Counted from the stretch's first letter, positions 54,186 through 64,000 are shown. The stretch: DNA of 64,000 nucleotides from Hsuehochloa calcarea (GCA_036346395.1 CM070596.1:27256177-27320176); one strand, 5' to 3'. The notes: generated by a model from the sequence alone, not told the origin. Made by a program: numbers and translations.

Positions 54186-55090
54186 AAGAATCGTAATACC
54201 CAGCGCCAAGAACCTATCATGCTCCTCCACCTCCCGCAAGAGTAACTTTGTCAGAGTTCATGAGGATGCGTCCGCCAACATTTTCTAGTAGCACCGAACC
54301 CATGGACGCAGATGATTGGCTCAGGGCCATTGGAAAGAAACTGGATATTGCTCAGTGCACAGATCGTGAGAGAGTTTTGTTTGCCTCTCATCAATTGATT
54401 GGTCCCGCATCAGAATGGTGGGATAATTTCAGCATGTCCCATGCTAATAACCAAGAAATCACTTGGGATGAGTTCATGCAGGCTTTCCACGATCTCACAT
54501 TCCATCTGGCATGATTACCTTGAAAAAGAAGGAGTTTCGCTCGCTCCGCCAAGGAAACCGTTCAGTTGGCGAGTATCTGCATAAGTTTAACCAACTGGCT
54601 CGCTATGCCCCTGAGGATGTAGCCAGAGACGAAGACAGGCAAGAGCGGTTTCTGGAAGGGTTGAACGACGAACTCTCTGTTCGTTTGATTTCTCAGGATT
54701 TTACCGACTTTCAAAGCTTGGTAATAAGGCCATACGCCAGAAGGCAAACATCGTGAAATGGAGAATCGCAAGCGGAGGATGGCAATCGAAGTTTAACTCG
54801 AGGATCGCCAAGCCTCGCTTTCTCGCCTCACCACCTCGGTGGGAGATTCCTGCACTACTACACCAAGAGTTCCACCCCGGCCTGCGCCAAATACTTCCGG
54901 ATTCCGTAGTAGTTCATCCGAGGACAGCCAGCAGGCTGCTTATTTCCACAAAGAGAATCACATGCTTTCACCGCAACGAGTTGGGTCATTATGCCAATAA
55001 GTGTCCCAAGAAGCGCAGATCGTCACCCCCGCAAGCCAACTCCCGAGTTTCAGCCTCGGCGGTCCCTCAAGACCACCGGTCGATTCATGA
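54186..55090 (+). pseudogene. gag: gag remnant of gypsy E2
   Basis: Retrotransposon gag in two main frames. 54248-54514 has MRMRPPTFSSSTEPMDADDW, KKLDIAQCTDRERVLFASHQ and EWWDNFSMSHANNQEITWDE. 54511-54756 has EFRSLRQGNRSVGEYLHKFN and EDRQERFLEGLNDELSVRLI. Then follow a scrambled basic linker and a zinc knuckle at about 54961-55005, CFHRNELGHYANKC, in which the second Cys is Arg. The role is the capsid of element particles. The stretch 53826-54185 between the extra ORF and gag has no recognisable coding. Confidence 0.86.
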
Positions 55091-56330
55091 AGGGACGGTG
55101 AATCACGCCACCGCAGAGGAAGCCCATGCAAGACTGATGTTGTTCTTGGTATCGCCCTTGTCAACTCAAGATCAAAGATCGCTTTATTTGATTCCGAGCT
55201 TCGCATTCTTTTGTGTCAAATAAGTTTGTGGAAAAATATGGGTTATATACCTCCCCTTAGTTAAGCCCATGATAATCCATTCCCGGGCTCGTAAATGAGG
55301 GCTAGTTTATTCTGTCCAAATCTTACCTTTGTAATCTCCGAGTAACTTTCTCGGCCAATTTAATAGTCTGCGTTCGCAAGGATTGGATGTAATTTTGGAA
55401 TGGATCGGCTTGCCAAAAATCAGGCGAGTAATAGATTGTGCTAGTAGATCTATCAACCTCACCAATGAACAAGGGATTTCAAGAGAGTTCCAACCCAAGA
55501 CTTCTACTTAAAGAAGTCCTATCTTGACCAGCTTTAAAGGAAGTGAAACGGAAGATATACCCGTGGTACAAGAATATCCAGATGTTTTTCCGAGGACTTA
55601 CAGGTATGCCACCGACCGGGACATAATGTTCTTAATTGACTTAGTCCTGTGGATCGCCCCAATTTCAAGCGACCCTACTGAATCCGCAAATGATCTAGCG
55701 AGTTGAAGAAGCGATCAAGAACTACAGAGTAAAGGTTACATTCAACCAAGTTCATCGCCTTTGGGAGCTCCAAAGACTATTTGTCAAAAAGAAAGACAAT
55801 AGTATGAGAATGTGTGTGGACTATAGATCACTCAACGAGGTAACAATCAAAACAAGTACCGTTACCTAGGATAGATGATCCGCTTGATCAACTTAAAGGA
55901 GCCAGTGTTTTCTCCAAGATTGATTTGAGGTCGCTACCATCGCTTAAAAATCGACCTAAGATATTAGAAGACACCTTTACCACCGATATGGATCAGACGA
56001 GTTCACAAAGTGATGTCATTTGGACTAACAAATGCCTCGCTTATTTCATGAATATGATGAACAAAGTGTTCATGGAATTTTTGGATAAGTTTGTGGTGGT
56101 ATTCATAGATGATATTCTCATCTATTCAAGAGATATGGAAGAGCATGAAAACATCTCGAATTATTTTGGGCAAACTTCGAGAACACCAACTTTATGCCAA
56201 ACTCAAGAAAAGTGAATTTTGGCTCACCAAGTGGCATTTCTTGGACACATTGTGTCACAGGAGGAGTTGCGAGAGACCCTCAAAGGTTGAAGTCAGAATG
56301 GATTGGAAGCAACCCAAGTCATCCACAGTA
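55091..56330 (+). pseudogene. pol: pol protease and reverse transcriptase remnant, gypsy E2
   Basis: The protease is represented only by fragments (MLFLVSPLSTQ-like text at 55135, RLAKNQASN-type text at 55400). RT blocks are VVQEYPDVFPRT (55564), KKDNSMRMCVDYRSLNEVTI (about 55790-55847), FSKIDLR (55910), AYFMNMMNKVFMEFLDKFVV and catalytic VVFIDDILIYSRDMEEHE (56096-56150), then LREHQLYAKLKKSEFWL. Compared with the conserved RT alphabet, frames are lost where a family member would have CAG or CTG and this copy has CG, for example around 55930-56040. It is non-functional as written. Confidence 0.84.
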
Positions 56331-56764
56331 TGAGAAGTTTTCTGGATTAGCCGGGTACTACCGCAGATTCATTGAAAGTTTCTCCAAGATCGCCAAACCC
56401 ATGACTCAACTTTTGAAGAAGGAAAAGAAATTTGAATGGACAAGTGCTTGTGGACATAGTTTTCAAGAATCAAGAAAAGACTAGTCTCTGCACTGCTAGT
56501 TTTACCGGATATAATGTAAGGATTTTGAAGTTTTCAGGACGCATCCCGCCAAAGGCTAGGATGTGTACCGATGCAGAAGGAAAAGTTGTGGCTTATGCAT
56601 CTCGCCGCTTAAGACCACATGAAGGAAATTATCCAACTCATGATTTGGAGTTAGCAAGCAATTGTGCATGCTTTGAAAATCAAGCGCATTACCTCATTGG
56701 TAAATCACCGTGAAATTTTCACAAAGGTGGATTTCATGGGGATATGCTCCAGATCTTAGGATGA
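56331..56764 (+). pseudogene. pol: pol RNase H start, gypsy E2, cut by copia G
   Basis: KFSGLAGYYRRFIESFSKIA and PMTQLLKKEKKFEWTSACGH (56337-56455), then EGKVVAYASRRLRPHEGNYP and THDLELA (56576-56660). The text decays through HYLIG (56688) to about 56760, where the copia G LTR begins. The remainder of RNase H, integrase and the 3' LTR should be on the far side of G, off-window. Confidence 0.83.
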
Positions 56765-56837
56765 TGTGACAATTGGCAATGGCGTTTACGGTTTGTCGCT
56801 TCACGCTGCCGACAAAGCTACGGTGTATTCGATAGGG

Positions 56838-57135
56838 CGGTCCGACCGGTCTTTGCACGGCGGTCCGATCGGTCCCAAATCGGTCGGACCGGCCATGTGG
56901 GGCGATCGGACCGGCGATGACCAAAGTGGTCAAAATAAGTCGGGCCAAAAATAGGTGTTGTAGGCAAGTGAGGGATCCCAATGCACTTGGTCTCATGATT
57001 TTGGAGTCTCCAAAGAAAAGTTCTATTGGTTTAAAGTTTCCGAAGGTTTCGCTTTTGGGAGCTTGAATTTGGCTAAGTCCTAGGCGGTCCGACCGCTCAT
57101 TGTGGAGCGTCCGACCGCCATGGGAGGTCCGACCG
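56838..57135. repeat. Palindrome clusters in U3 of LTR G
   Basis: CGGTC-C/G-GACCG 11-mers at 56838, 56861 (one arm base changed), 56881, 57085 and 57125, with a shorter version at 57108. They lie upstream of the TATA box, as in LTR K. Confidence 0.9.
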
Positions 57136-57590
57136 GCTCACCCGAGCGGTCGACCCGGTAACTACTTGAACGCCGGCCAACCGTGGCGATGTTGTTTTGT
57201 TAGGTCAAAGTCATTGGTTTCATGGCATATGATTTGCATGATGCATGTTTTGACTAACATGGGTCAAGTTGTGAAGAACTTGTTCCCGAATTCGTGTTTT
57301 CTTGTCCGTGGTTGTGCGGTAGCTTGGTGGTCAACGACGGTCAACGGCGAGGAGAATCGGACTAGACTTGAAGAGTTGAGGTCCGAACGATCGACGATGC
57401 GGGTGAGGTCAACGACTCAAGCGTGACACAAGATGGACAAGGGTGACCTATTGGCGAATCCATGACGCATGGTGAAGCGGTTTAGGTCAAAGGTTAAAGA
57501 CGGCGCTTGCGGCGTGCGTGTGTGACCCGCTTGTTAGTGGGCCTTAACGGAGCCCAATTAAGTCAAACCCTAAGAGTTTTAGGCCTCCAC

Positions 57591-57598
57591 TATAAATA
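57591..57598 (+). promoter_or_regulatory. TATA box, copia G LTR
   Basis: TATAAATA followed by AGGAGG and a CT repeat, in the same relative place as in LTR K. Confidence 0.75.
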
Positions 57599-58182
57599 GG
57601 AGGAGATGGTGGTCGCACCTCTCTCTCTCGCCTTTTTATGTTTCAAAACCCTAATTGTCTTTAGGGAGTTGAGGTGGAGGCTAGGGCTTTTCATGGTTTG
57701 AGGAGAATTTCGTGATCCTTGATTGTCTCTCGATCCATGATGGTGTGGATGTAATCCAAAGATCAATCACGAAATCAATCTATGCAAGGTTTGCTTGAGA
57801 TAAGTCTCTTTTCGCTCTTGCTTTCAATTTCGTGTTTTTAGGGCTTTCTTTGATCCGCGAGTTTGTGATTGATTCTTTCACGTGAATTAGCTTGCTGTGA
57901 TATGTGTGAATCTATCTAGCATCATCTTGATCATCAATCACTCACGAACAAGCTTTAGGATCAAGTTTTCGTTCTTGCCCTGCTTTTAGACCTTCGTTAA
58001 TCAATTGACAATTGCTCAAGATCGCTCCAAGAATTATCATAATATTCGATTGGAATAGGTCCTCAATAGCATAGAGAAGGTGTGTGCAAAGTTTCGTGAA
58101 GTTTGGAGTTGAGAATCAAAAGTTAGACCTAATTGCAACTTCGTCATCGGCCGATTTTATCTGTTTGGATCGGTTCAGATCG

Positions 58183-58295
58183 CGGTCCGACCGCCCATCA
58201 CCACCGGTCCGACCGATTTGAGCGGTCCGACCGCCAAGATAACAGCGGTCCGACCGCCCGCAATCGGTCCGACCGGTTCACTACAGTCGGACCGC
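58183..58295. repeat. Palindrome cluster near the 3' end of LTR G
   Basis: Five perfect CGGTCCGACCG at 58183, 58205, 58223, 58246 and 58265, plus an imperfect CAGTCGGACCG at about 58285. Confidence 0.92.
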
Positions 58296-58503
58296 CAAGA
58301 TTTGTATTACTTTGATTCTTGTTGATTATTGTCGCATTGCTTAGGGTTTTTATTGATTCAATACTAGTCTTCCATTTGTCTCGTATATTGATCTTCATAG
58401 CTTTCTAATAGCTACCGGAGTGAAATTGTATTGAGTTCATAATTTGTGAAAAAGTGAGCGTGCTCCTATTCACCCCCTCTAGTCGCCTTTACGGTCCAAC
58501 AAG

Positions 58504-58515
58504 TGGTATCGAGCC
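58504..58515 (+). other. Primer binding site, copia G
   Basis: TGGTATCGAGCC two bases after the LTR end. It is tRNA-Met type with the same missing A as in E2. Confidence 0.85.
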
Positions 58516-58558
58516 GGTTAGTTCAATCTTGATCTTAACCGGTCACCGAACTTTGGCG

Positions 58559-59640
58559 ATGGATAAGTTTTCTACTAAACCGCATATCTTCGATGGGCAC
58601 GACTATGCCTATTGGAAGAATCGTATGCTGCGTCTTTCTTGAGAGCGAGGACAAGCTATTTGGGATGTTGTTAGAGCCCACCGGTTATTCCCAAATTGCT
58701 ACACCGCTTCGCAAATTCTTTTGGCTAACAACAATAAGGCTAAGAATCTTTTATATGGTGCACTTGGTAGACAAGAATATGATAGAATTTGCAATCTTTC
58801 AATCACAAGATGAAATTTGGAACACTCTCGAAACATATCATGAGGGTTCGTCCCAAATCAAAAAGGTGCGCCAAACTGCACAAGCGTGAGTACAATAAAT
58901 TCGAGATGCGCCCCGAGAGAGCATCGATGACATTTTCATCGCTTTAATAAAGTAATTAATCAAATGAAAGCCGTTGATATTGAATATTCTCAATCTGAAA
59001 ATGCCACCCATCTCTTGGCCGCAATCAACACCAAGGAGTGGGAGATGAAAGCTACGCTATAGAAGAAAATGTTGATCTTTCAAGTCTTACTTTAGAATTG
59101 CTTTATAGTAAACTCAAGACTCATGAAATTAAAAGAGTTGATCATCCTAAGAAAGATAATTTAGCTTTGGTAGCGCATCCTCTCAAAAGGTTTTTGATGA
59201 CTCTTGTGAATCTTCTTCGGATTTTCATTTGCTTGTTTATCTCGCTATTCATGAAGAGGAGCTTGAAAGTATTCTCAAACAGAGTTAGCTCTTCTAGCTA
59301 AGAAATTCACACGGGCCTACAATAATGTGAGAAACAAAAGAGAGGTGGTCCGTAACATGCTATGAATGTGGTGAGCTCAATCATATCCGCAAATTGTCCC
59401 AAGTCAAAGGTAAGAGCAATCATAAGGAAGGAAAGCCGACTTGGAAGAAGCCTCCTTTCAACAAATCAAGGTATGAGGCAAATAAGCTTGTGAAGGCCGC
59501 TCACCGGTCCTTGCCGCTTTGAGGATCAATCCTTGAGCGATGTGGATACCGGGAGTGAGGAGGACAAGGAGGAGGAGATCCTCAAGGTAAAAAGAAAGGG
59601 AAGGCCAAAGACTTCACCGCATGTGCTTCATGGTCGACAC
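58559..59640 (+). pseudogene. gag: gag remnant of copia G, N-terminal part and zinc knuckle
   Basis: ATG at 58559 begins MDKFSTKPHIFDGHDYAYWK, NRM, the usual copia UBN2-type gag start. It shifts at 58640 and again several times: ESEDKLFGMLLEPTGYS, the IFQSQDEIWNTLETYHEG stretch (58795-58850), VDLSSLTLELLYSKLKTHEI (59068-59130) and a zinc knuckle CYECGELNHIRK at about 59357-59392, where one extra T destroys the last Cys. A Lys-rich KEGKPTWKKPPFNKSRYEAN stretch follows. The family role is the capsid. Confidence 0.86.
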
Positions 59641-60660
59641 GGAGGACATTGATGATAATGAGGTATCTTTTACTTATGATGAGCTTTACGCTAAATATGA
59701 TTCTATAGTTGAGCAATTGCTTAGTCAAGATGAAGCGCTTGAATTTGTTATGACAAAAATAAGAAATTAGAGTCAAAGATTAGCAAACCAAAGTAGAGCT
59801 TAAAACTGCTAAGACTCTTGAACTCGATGAATGTTTATCTTGTCATGCTATGCATTCTCAAATTACCAAGTTACAATCTGCTCATAATATTTGTGTACAA
59901 CAACTTGAGAATGCTAAATCTGAACTAAATGAAATTAAAAGTGCTCCTTGTGAAAAATGTTTAGAATCTAGTAAATTGATTGCTTTTGATGTTTTTGATT
60001 CTAGTCCTTGCACTTCATGCTTAGAAAAGAACGTGAAATCAAAGATATCTTAGAAGCGCTAGAGTCAAATATGCTAAACTTAAGGACAATATTGAAAATA
60101 CTACTTGTGCTTCATGTTCCACTCTTAAGCTTGAAATTGCTTTGTATAAGGAAAATCTATGGATAAAACTTGTGATTCTTGTGTTAACTTGAGAAAAGAA
60201 AATGCTTACCTTCATGATACATTAGAGAAATTTTCTAAAGGTAAGAAACAATTAAACATGATTCTTGACAAATCTAAAACTCCTTATAAGAAGCAAGGTT
60301 TAGGATTCAATTCTTTTCAAGACAATTCAAACCCAAAAGTCATTCAAGTCTTGGAAAAGGTTTAATTGAATTCAAAACTCAACCTCGCAAAACATCTTTT
60401 AAATCTGCAGGTTTTGCCCAACCTTGTATTAATTCAAATGGTGCTTCTTCTAGTGGTACCAAGTACCATTGCACTTATTGCAAAAAGGTGGACATTTGAT
60501 TGAATATCTGCATGAGGTTGAAAATGATAGGAAAAATTTTGATAGAATTTCATTCATGCAACCTAGAGCTTCTATGAGACATGGTAACACCGAAAAGAAT
60601 AAACTCGATTAGGATTTTTCTCTCATGCAAATCATTATGTTTCTAGAAATCCTAATTCTA
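59641..60660 (+). pseudogene. gag: gag coiled-coil extension and second zinc motif, copia G
   Basis: An acidic stretch (DIDDNEVSFTYDELYAKYDS, 59649-59710) is followed by heptad-rich segments with regularly spaced Cys pairs: ITKLQSAHNICVQQLENAKS, then CEKCLESSKLIAFDVFDSSP (59949-60010), then CDSCVNLRKENAYLHDTLEK (60171-60230). At about 60468-60500 CTYCKK-GGH is a second zinc-knuckle start with a one-base gap. Long coiled gag extensions of this kind occur in Sireviruses and may contact host partners (inference). Reading frames change about every 150-250 bp. Confidence 0.75.
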
Positions 60661-60670
60661 ATGTGTATCA

Positions 60671-60760
60671 GATCATGGTCCGATCACCGGTGGTCACCGG
60701 TCTCGACTGTTTTGGTCACCGGATCGACCGCCAAAGACAAAGCCGGCCAGACCGCCATGG
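60671..60760. repeat. GGTC-N-GACC-type motifs inside the coding region of copia G
   Basis: The stretch before protease contains CGGTCTCGACTG, CCGGATCGACCGCC and GGCCAGACCGCC, degraded versions of the CGGTCCGACCG motif found in the LTR of the same element. Confidence 0.6.
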
Positions 60761-60939
60761 ACGCCTAAGTCTCATGTTAAGTTAAACATTGCTCATAATC
60801 GAATGTTAAATGAAATCAAGGATAGTATTTCGGTTTGTATACTCCTTGCAGACGGTGTCTCAAGATCGATTCCTAAATCTTGTTTATCTAATCCCGATTG
60901 AGACACATCGCTCTTTTGCTCCTTGATTTTCGTGATTAT

Positions 60940-61320
60940 CGCGAAAGGGAAGAACACGTGGTTCGTTGACTCGGATGTTCACGCCACATGACCGAAACTC
61001 AAAATGGTTCACCTCTTTCACGCGAGCAACAGTGATGACTTCATCACCTTTGGAGATGATACACAAGGGCGAATTGAAGGAACAGGATCAATTAGGGTAA
61101 ACAACAAATTCATTCTAAAGGATGTCGCTTTTGTGGACAAGCTTAGGTATAATCTCCTTCTACTTTCTCGACTTCTTGATGATGGGTATGAGACTGCTTT
61201 TAAGAAAAATGCTTGTCGTGTGCTTGATTCTACCGGTGAGCTTGTGTTTGGAATCTCTAGAGTTGGTAGAATTTTTGAGCCGACTTTTCGTAATCTCTTG
61301 TCGGATCTCTTAAATGTTTG
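60940..61320 (+). pseudogene. pol: Copia protease, element G
   Basis: The active-site region lies at about 60958-60985 (WFVDS followed by a one-base deletion in a G run; the CSRHMTG continuation is in the next frame). The rest is open from 61004 to 61310: DDFITFGDDTQGRIEGTGSI, LKDVAFVDKLRYNLL, DDGYETAFKKNACRVLDSTG. The family motif Asp-Ser-Gly is thus present but split by one missing base. The protease processes the gag-pol polyprotein. Confidence 0.86.
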
Positions 61321-62080
61321 CTTACATCTTCTTCTCGATTTTTGGCTTTGGCATCGACGCTTGGGGCACATTGGTTTTGATCATTTGACGCGAAGTTAGC
61401 AACCTTGATCTCATGAGAGGTTTGCCTAAGCTCAAAGTCACAAAGATGTCAGATGTGCGCTTTGTAGGCATGGCAAACAAGTTGCCGCTCACACCCTTCA
61501 GGACTATGGTTATGACCGACGGACCGTGACGCTTGCTTCATATGGATACCGCTGGTCCCGCTAGAGTCCTGGCCATTGGTGGAAAATGGTATATTCTAGT
61601 CATAGTCGATGATCTTTCAAGATATACTTGGGTGTTCTTTCTTACTTCAAAGAATGAAGCTTTTGGTTATTTTCATGATCTTGTTCTTCGCTTGGCTTCG
61701 AGCTTCTCGGTGCTTTGAGAGCGATTCGCAGTGATAATGGCACGGAGTTCAAAAATGCTTCTTTTGCTTCTTTTGTGCCGAGCGTGGTATTGAGCATCGC
61801 TTCTCCTCTCCACACGCCCTCAACAAAATGGCGTGGTGGAAAGGAAGAATAGGACCTTGGTCGAAATGGCTAGGACGATGCTAGATGAGTATAGCACACC
61901 TAGGAGATTTTGGGCCAAGCTATTGCTATCGCTGCCATATTGCCAATCGTGTCTTTTTGAGACCTTCTTTAGGCAAGACTCCTTATGAGCTTCGCTTTGG
62001 TAGAAAACCCTCTGTCTCACATTTTCGAGTTTTGGATCAAAATGTTTTATCCTTAAGACAGCAACTTAGATAAATTTGAA
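61321..62080 (+). pseudogene. pol: Copia GAG-pre-integrase and integrase, element G
   Basis: LWHRRLGHIGFDHLTR (61346-61395) is the His part of the zinc site. The Cys part is seen as CALCRHGKQ-like text at 61450-61480 in a shifted frame. The core has LLHMDTAGPARVLAIGGKWY and ILVIVDDLSRYTWVFFLTSK (61533-61650), then IRSDNGTEFKN (about 61722-61755) with the second Asp, and PQQNGVVERKNRTLVEMART (about 61815-61875) with the catalytic Glu. The C-terminal stretch is KTPYELRFGRKPSVSHFRV (61975-62030). All catalytic residues are visible but in different frames. Confidence 0.88.
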
Positions 62081-62586
62081 TCAAGAACTTTGATGGGATA
62101 TTTCGGGTTATCCCGCTCATTCGAGGGGTTTTCGAGTTTTAATATCGAGACTAACATTATTCAGAGACTTGTAATGTCACTTTTGATGAGACTAGCCTCG
62201 AGCTAGATCAATTGCTACTGATGATTTACAGTGACAGAGAGCATCTTTGTGGAGGAAGATGAGGACGGCAAATGTCATTCCTCATCTCACACGCCGAGGC
62301 GCCCATATTGATACAAGAACCCGCAACGCCTACTTCACCTTCGCTTGAGGCTCTCGCCGCATCATCATCATCGCAAGACTCATGCGAGGTCGAAGAAACG
62401 ACATCTCACCCGGCGCCCACTTCGATTCGAGAGACAAAGATCCTCCGAATGTATAATAGGTAATCTACATGAGCGAGTCACTCGCCTGTATAATGATCCA
62501 AATCTCTACTCTCATTCGGCTTTTGTTGCTTCTTTTGAACCCCGCGATATATCACATGCTTTATCCGATTCTAGCGGGTAAATGCC
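62081..62586 (+). pseudogene. pol: Integrase C-terminal tail and linker to RT, element G
   Basis: Scrambled region corresponding to the copia integrase tail (FDGIFRVIPLIRGVF-like text) and an acidic, Ser/Pro-rich linker (TSPSLEALAASSSSQDSCEV, 62335-62400), then LHERVTRLYNDPNLYSHSAF with FVASFEPRDISHALSDS (62463-62578). It joins RT at 62587. Confidence 0.75.
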
Positions 62587-63400
62587 ATGCATGAGGAGTT
62601 AGAGAATTTTGAAAGAAACAAAGTTTGGAACCTAGTAGAACCTCCTAGTGGTCATAATGTTATAGGAACCCGCTGGGTGTTTAAGAATAAACAAGGTGAG
62701 GATGGTTCTGTGGTTAGAAATAAGGCCAGATTGGTAGCTCAGGGTTTCAGCCAAGTTGAGGGGTTAGATTTTGATGAGACATTTGCTCCTGTTGCTAGAC
62801 TAGAAGCCATTCGCATTCTGCTTGCATTTGCTGCATCAAAAGGTTTTAAATTATATCAGATGGATGTTAAAAGTGCCTTTTAAATGGTTTCATAGATGAG
62901 GAAGTGTATGTTAAGCAACCCCTGGTTTTGAGGATCCTAAATATCCAAATCGTGTTTTCAAGCTATCTAAAGCATTGTATGGTCTTAAACAAGCCCCTAG
63001 AGCTCCGGTATGATAGACTTAAGACCTTCTTGCTTAAAAATAATTTTGAGATGGGTAAAGTGGATAAAACCCTATTCATTCTTAGACGTGACAATGACTT
63101 CCTGCTTGCTCAAATTTATGTGGATGATATTATCTTTGGTGGTTCCTCTAATGCTCTTGTTTCCAGCTTTTCTGACACTATGTCTAGGGAATTTGAGATG
63201 AGTATGATGGGAGAGCTTAATTACTTTTTGGGACTTCAAATCAAGCAATGCAAGGAAGGAACTTTCATCCATCAGACGAAGTACACTAAAGATCTTCTCA
63301 AACGCTTCAACATGGGTGATTGCAAGCCAATTTCCACTCCCATGGCAACTTCAACTGCTTTGGATCCAGATGAGGAAGGAGAAGTCGTGGATCAACGCGA
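62587..63400 (+). pseudogene. pol: Copia reverse transcriptase, element G
   Basis: Open from 62587 to 62883: MHEELENFERNKVWNLVEPP, NVIGTRWVFKNKQGEDGSVV, RLVAQGFSQVEGLDFDETFA and LYQMDVKSAF. One T is missing from the run at 62876-62881, giving a stop. The next frame (62904-63400) has EVYVKQP, a break at the YGLKQAPRA-W/YDRL position, then KTLFILRRDNDFLLAQIYVD with catalytic VDDIIFGG (about 63118-63145) and FEMSMMGELNYFLGLQIKQC, KYTKDLLKRFNMGDCKPIST. The catalytic Asp pair is intact. Confidence 0.92.
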
Positions 63401-64000
63401 GTACCGCAAAGATGATCGGCTCCCTTCAGATTTGACGGCCTCGAGACCGACATTCACTTCACTGTATGCCTTTGTGCAAGATTTCAGCGCCTCCAGAACT
63501 TCCCATCGCCAAGCCGTTAAGTTTATATTCGTGTATTTACACTCTACCCTCTTATATGGCATTTGGTATTCCCGCTCTTCACTTTGTCCATTAGAGGTTT
63601 TTCGATTCGATTTTAAGGGTCGGTTGCTAGATAGGAAGAGTACCTCGTGCACTGCCACTTTCTAGGCACGCCTCTTGTATCTTGGTCTTCTAGAAAGCGG
63701 TCTTACATTGCACAATCCATCTTCGAGGCGAGTATGTTGTCACGCTAGTTGTCAGAGCTGATTTTGTGGATGACGTCCACTTTGAAAGATTATGGGTTAA
63801 ACTTTGCTAGTGTTCCTCTTTTCTGTGATAACACTTCTGCTATTAATATTGCTAAAAACCCAGTGCAACATTCTAGGACTAAGCACATAGACATTCGCTT
63901 TCATTTCCTTAAAGATCATGTTGAAAAAGGTGATATTGTGATGCACTTTGTAGAGTCCGAAGCTCAATTGGCGTATATTCTTACCAAGCCTTTAGATCAA
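63401..64000 (+). pseudogene. pol: Copia RT end and RNase H, element G (runs off window)
   Basis: A scrambled connection (VDQREYRKDD, TASRPTFTSLYAFVQDFSAS, SHRQAVKFIFVYLHST), then the RNase H motifs LLDRKSTS (about 63625-63650) and, in the last 200 bp, CDNTSAINIAKNPVQHSRTK, HIDIRFHFLKDHVEKGDIVM and SEAQLAYILTKPLDQ. The EAEYVA-type catalytic stretch at 63720-63770 is badly scrambled: positions where the family has CTG and CAG read CG or GTCAC here. It continues beyond 64000. Confidence 0.85.

Larger units (their letters stand above)
50001..56764 (+). mobile_element. Gypsy element E2 (RIRE3/RIRE8-like), truncated by copia G
   Basis: LTR at 50001-53087, primer site, an extra ORF before gag, gag, protease, RT and the start of RNase H, cut at about 56764 by copia G. 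The candidate left target duplication is CCATC (49996-50000). The right side is off-window. Long LTR plus an ORF upstream of gag is the layout described for the rice RIRE3/RIRE8 families. Gag-pol is broken by many small indels. Confidence 0.87.
56765..58501 (+). repeat. 5' LTR of copia G
   Basis: About 1.74 kb, TGTGACAATT to GGTCCAACA. The left edge is inferred because the partner LTR is off-window. TATAAATA is at 57591-57598, followed by CTCTCTCTCGCC. Clusters of CGGTCCGACCG-type 11-mers lie upstream (56838-56891, 57085-57135) and near the end (58183-58295). The CACCCCCTCTAG end is typical of this copia group. Confidence 0.85.
56765..64000 (+). mobile_element. Copia element G, 5' part to RNase H (runs off window)
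   Basis: A Ty1/copia element inserted in E2. LTR at about 56765-58501, primer site, gag with a long coiled-coil tail, protease, integrase, RT, RNase H, continuing past the window end. The gene order PR-IN-RT-RH is copia. The long coiled gag, the C-rich LTR end and the TGGTATCGAGCC primer site suggest a Sirevirus-type lineage, a tentative assignment. The frames are broken by many small indels, though conserved blocks are near-perfect in between. Confidence 0.9.

Noticed and set aside
1..64000. A host gene, RNA gene or bacterial-type system hidden between the elements
   Set aside because: After assigning element boundaries by target duplications, no sequence is left over that is not part of an LTR element.

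Overview
This window is a 64 kb block of nested LTR retrotransposons from a plant nuclear genome, most likely a monocot and probably a grass. The signs are several initiator tRNA-Met primer sites, chromodomain Ty3/gypsy elements with 2-3 kb LTRs, copia elements with CCCCCTCT-ended LTRs, and a RIRE3/RIRE8-like gypsy element with an extra ORF before gag. I found no host gene, tRNA, rRNA or CRISPR array. Every coding stretch is a gag or pol remnant, and none is intact.

The layout can be read as an insertion history. A copia element (C, minus strand) is the substrate and survives in three pieces: 11570-12991, 25339-27052 and 38786-40153. Four insertions cut it. They are a minus-strand gypsy LTR (X, 1-648 plus 10695-11569), a gene-poor gypsy element (F, 12992-25338), a coding but stop-ridden gypsy element (B, 27053-38785) and a minus-strand gypsy element (D, 40154-45932 plus 48978-50000). 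These were invaded in turn. Gypsy A (649-10694) lies in X. Solo LTR I (18035-20150) lies in the F interior and solo LTR H (21908-24062) in the F 3' LTR. A 709-bp TRIM (J, 27391-28099) and a copia solo LTR (K, 30146-31766) lie in the B 5' LTR. Solo LTR E1 (45933-48977) and its relative E2 (50001-56764) lie in D gag. Copia G (56765 to the window end) interrupts E2. Eight insertions have exact 5-bp target duplications: A CAAAT, F GGAAA, I ACTAT, H ATTTG, B GGTTG, J ATTTC, K AAAAT, E1 ATACC.

A, B and D encode the usual chromovirus order: gag with two zinc knuckles, protease, reverse transcriptase, RNase H, integrase, chromodomain. C and G have the copia order: gag, protease, integrase, reverse transcriptase, RNase H. 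F has lost nearly all coding sequence and looks non-autonomous. The TRIM has no coding capacity and must have been mobilised in trans.

The most unusual signals are non-coding. (1) The gypsy LTRs carry arrays of short hairpins whose stems differ between families yet still pair, followed by a conserved GAGTC/GACTC hairpin and a TTTAGGTGA acceptor-like motif. (2) The two copia LTR families each carry clusters of an 11-bp near-palindrome with family-specific arms. (3) The TRIM LTR has a long hairpin just downstream of its TATA box. (4) In A, E2 and G, copy-to-copy differences concentrate at CAG/CTG as small indels, which suggests an assembly artefact at methylated CHG sites. B instead shows ordinary CAG to TAG decay. 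I see no evidence for a new protein-coding system here.
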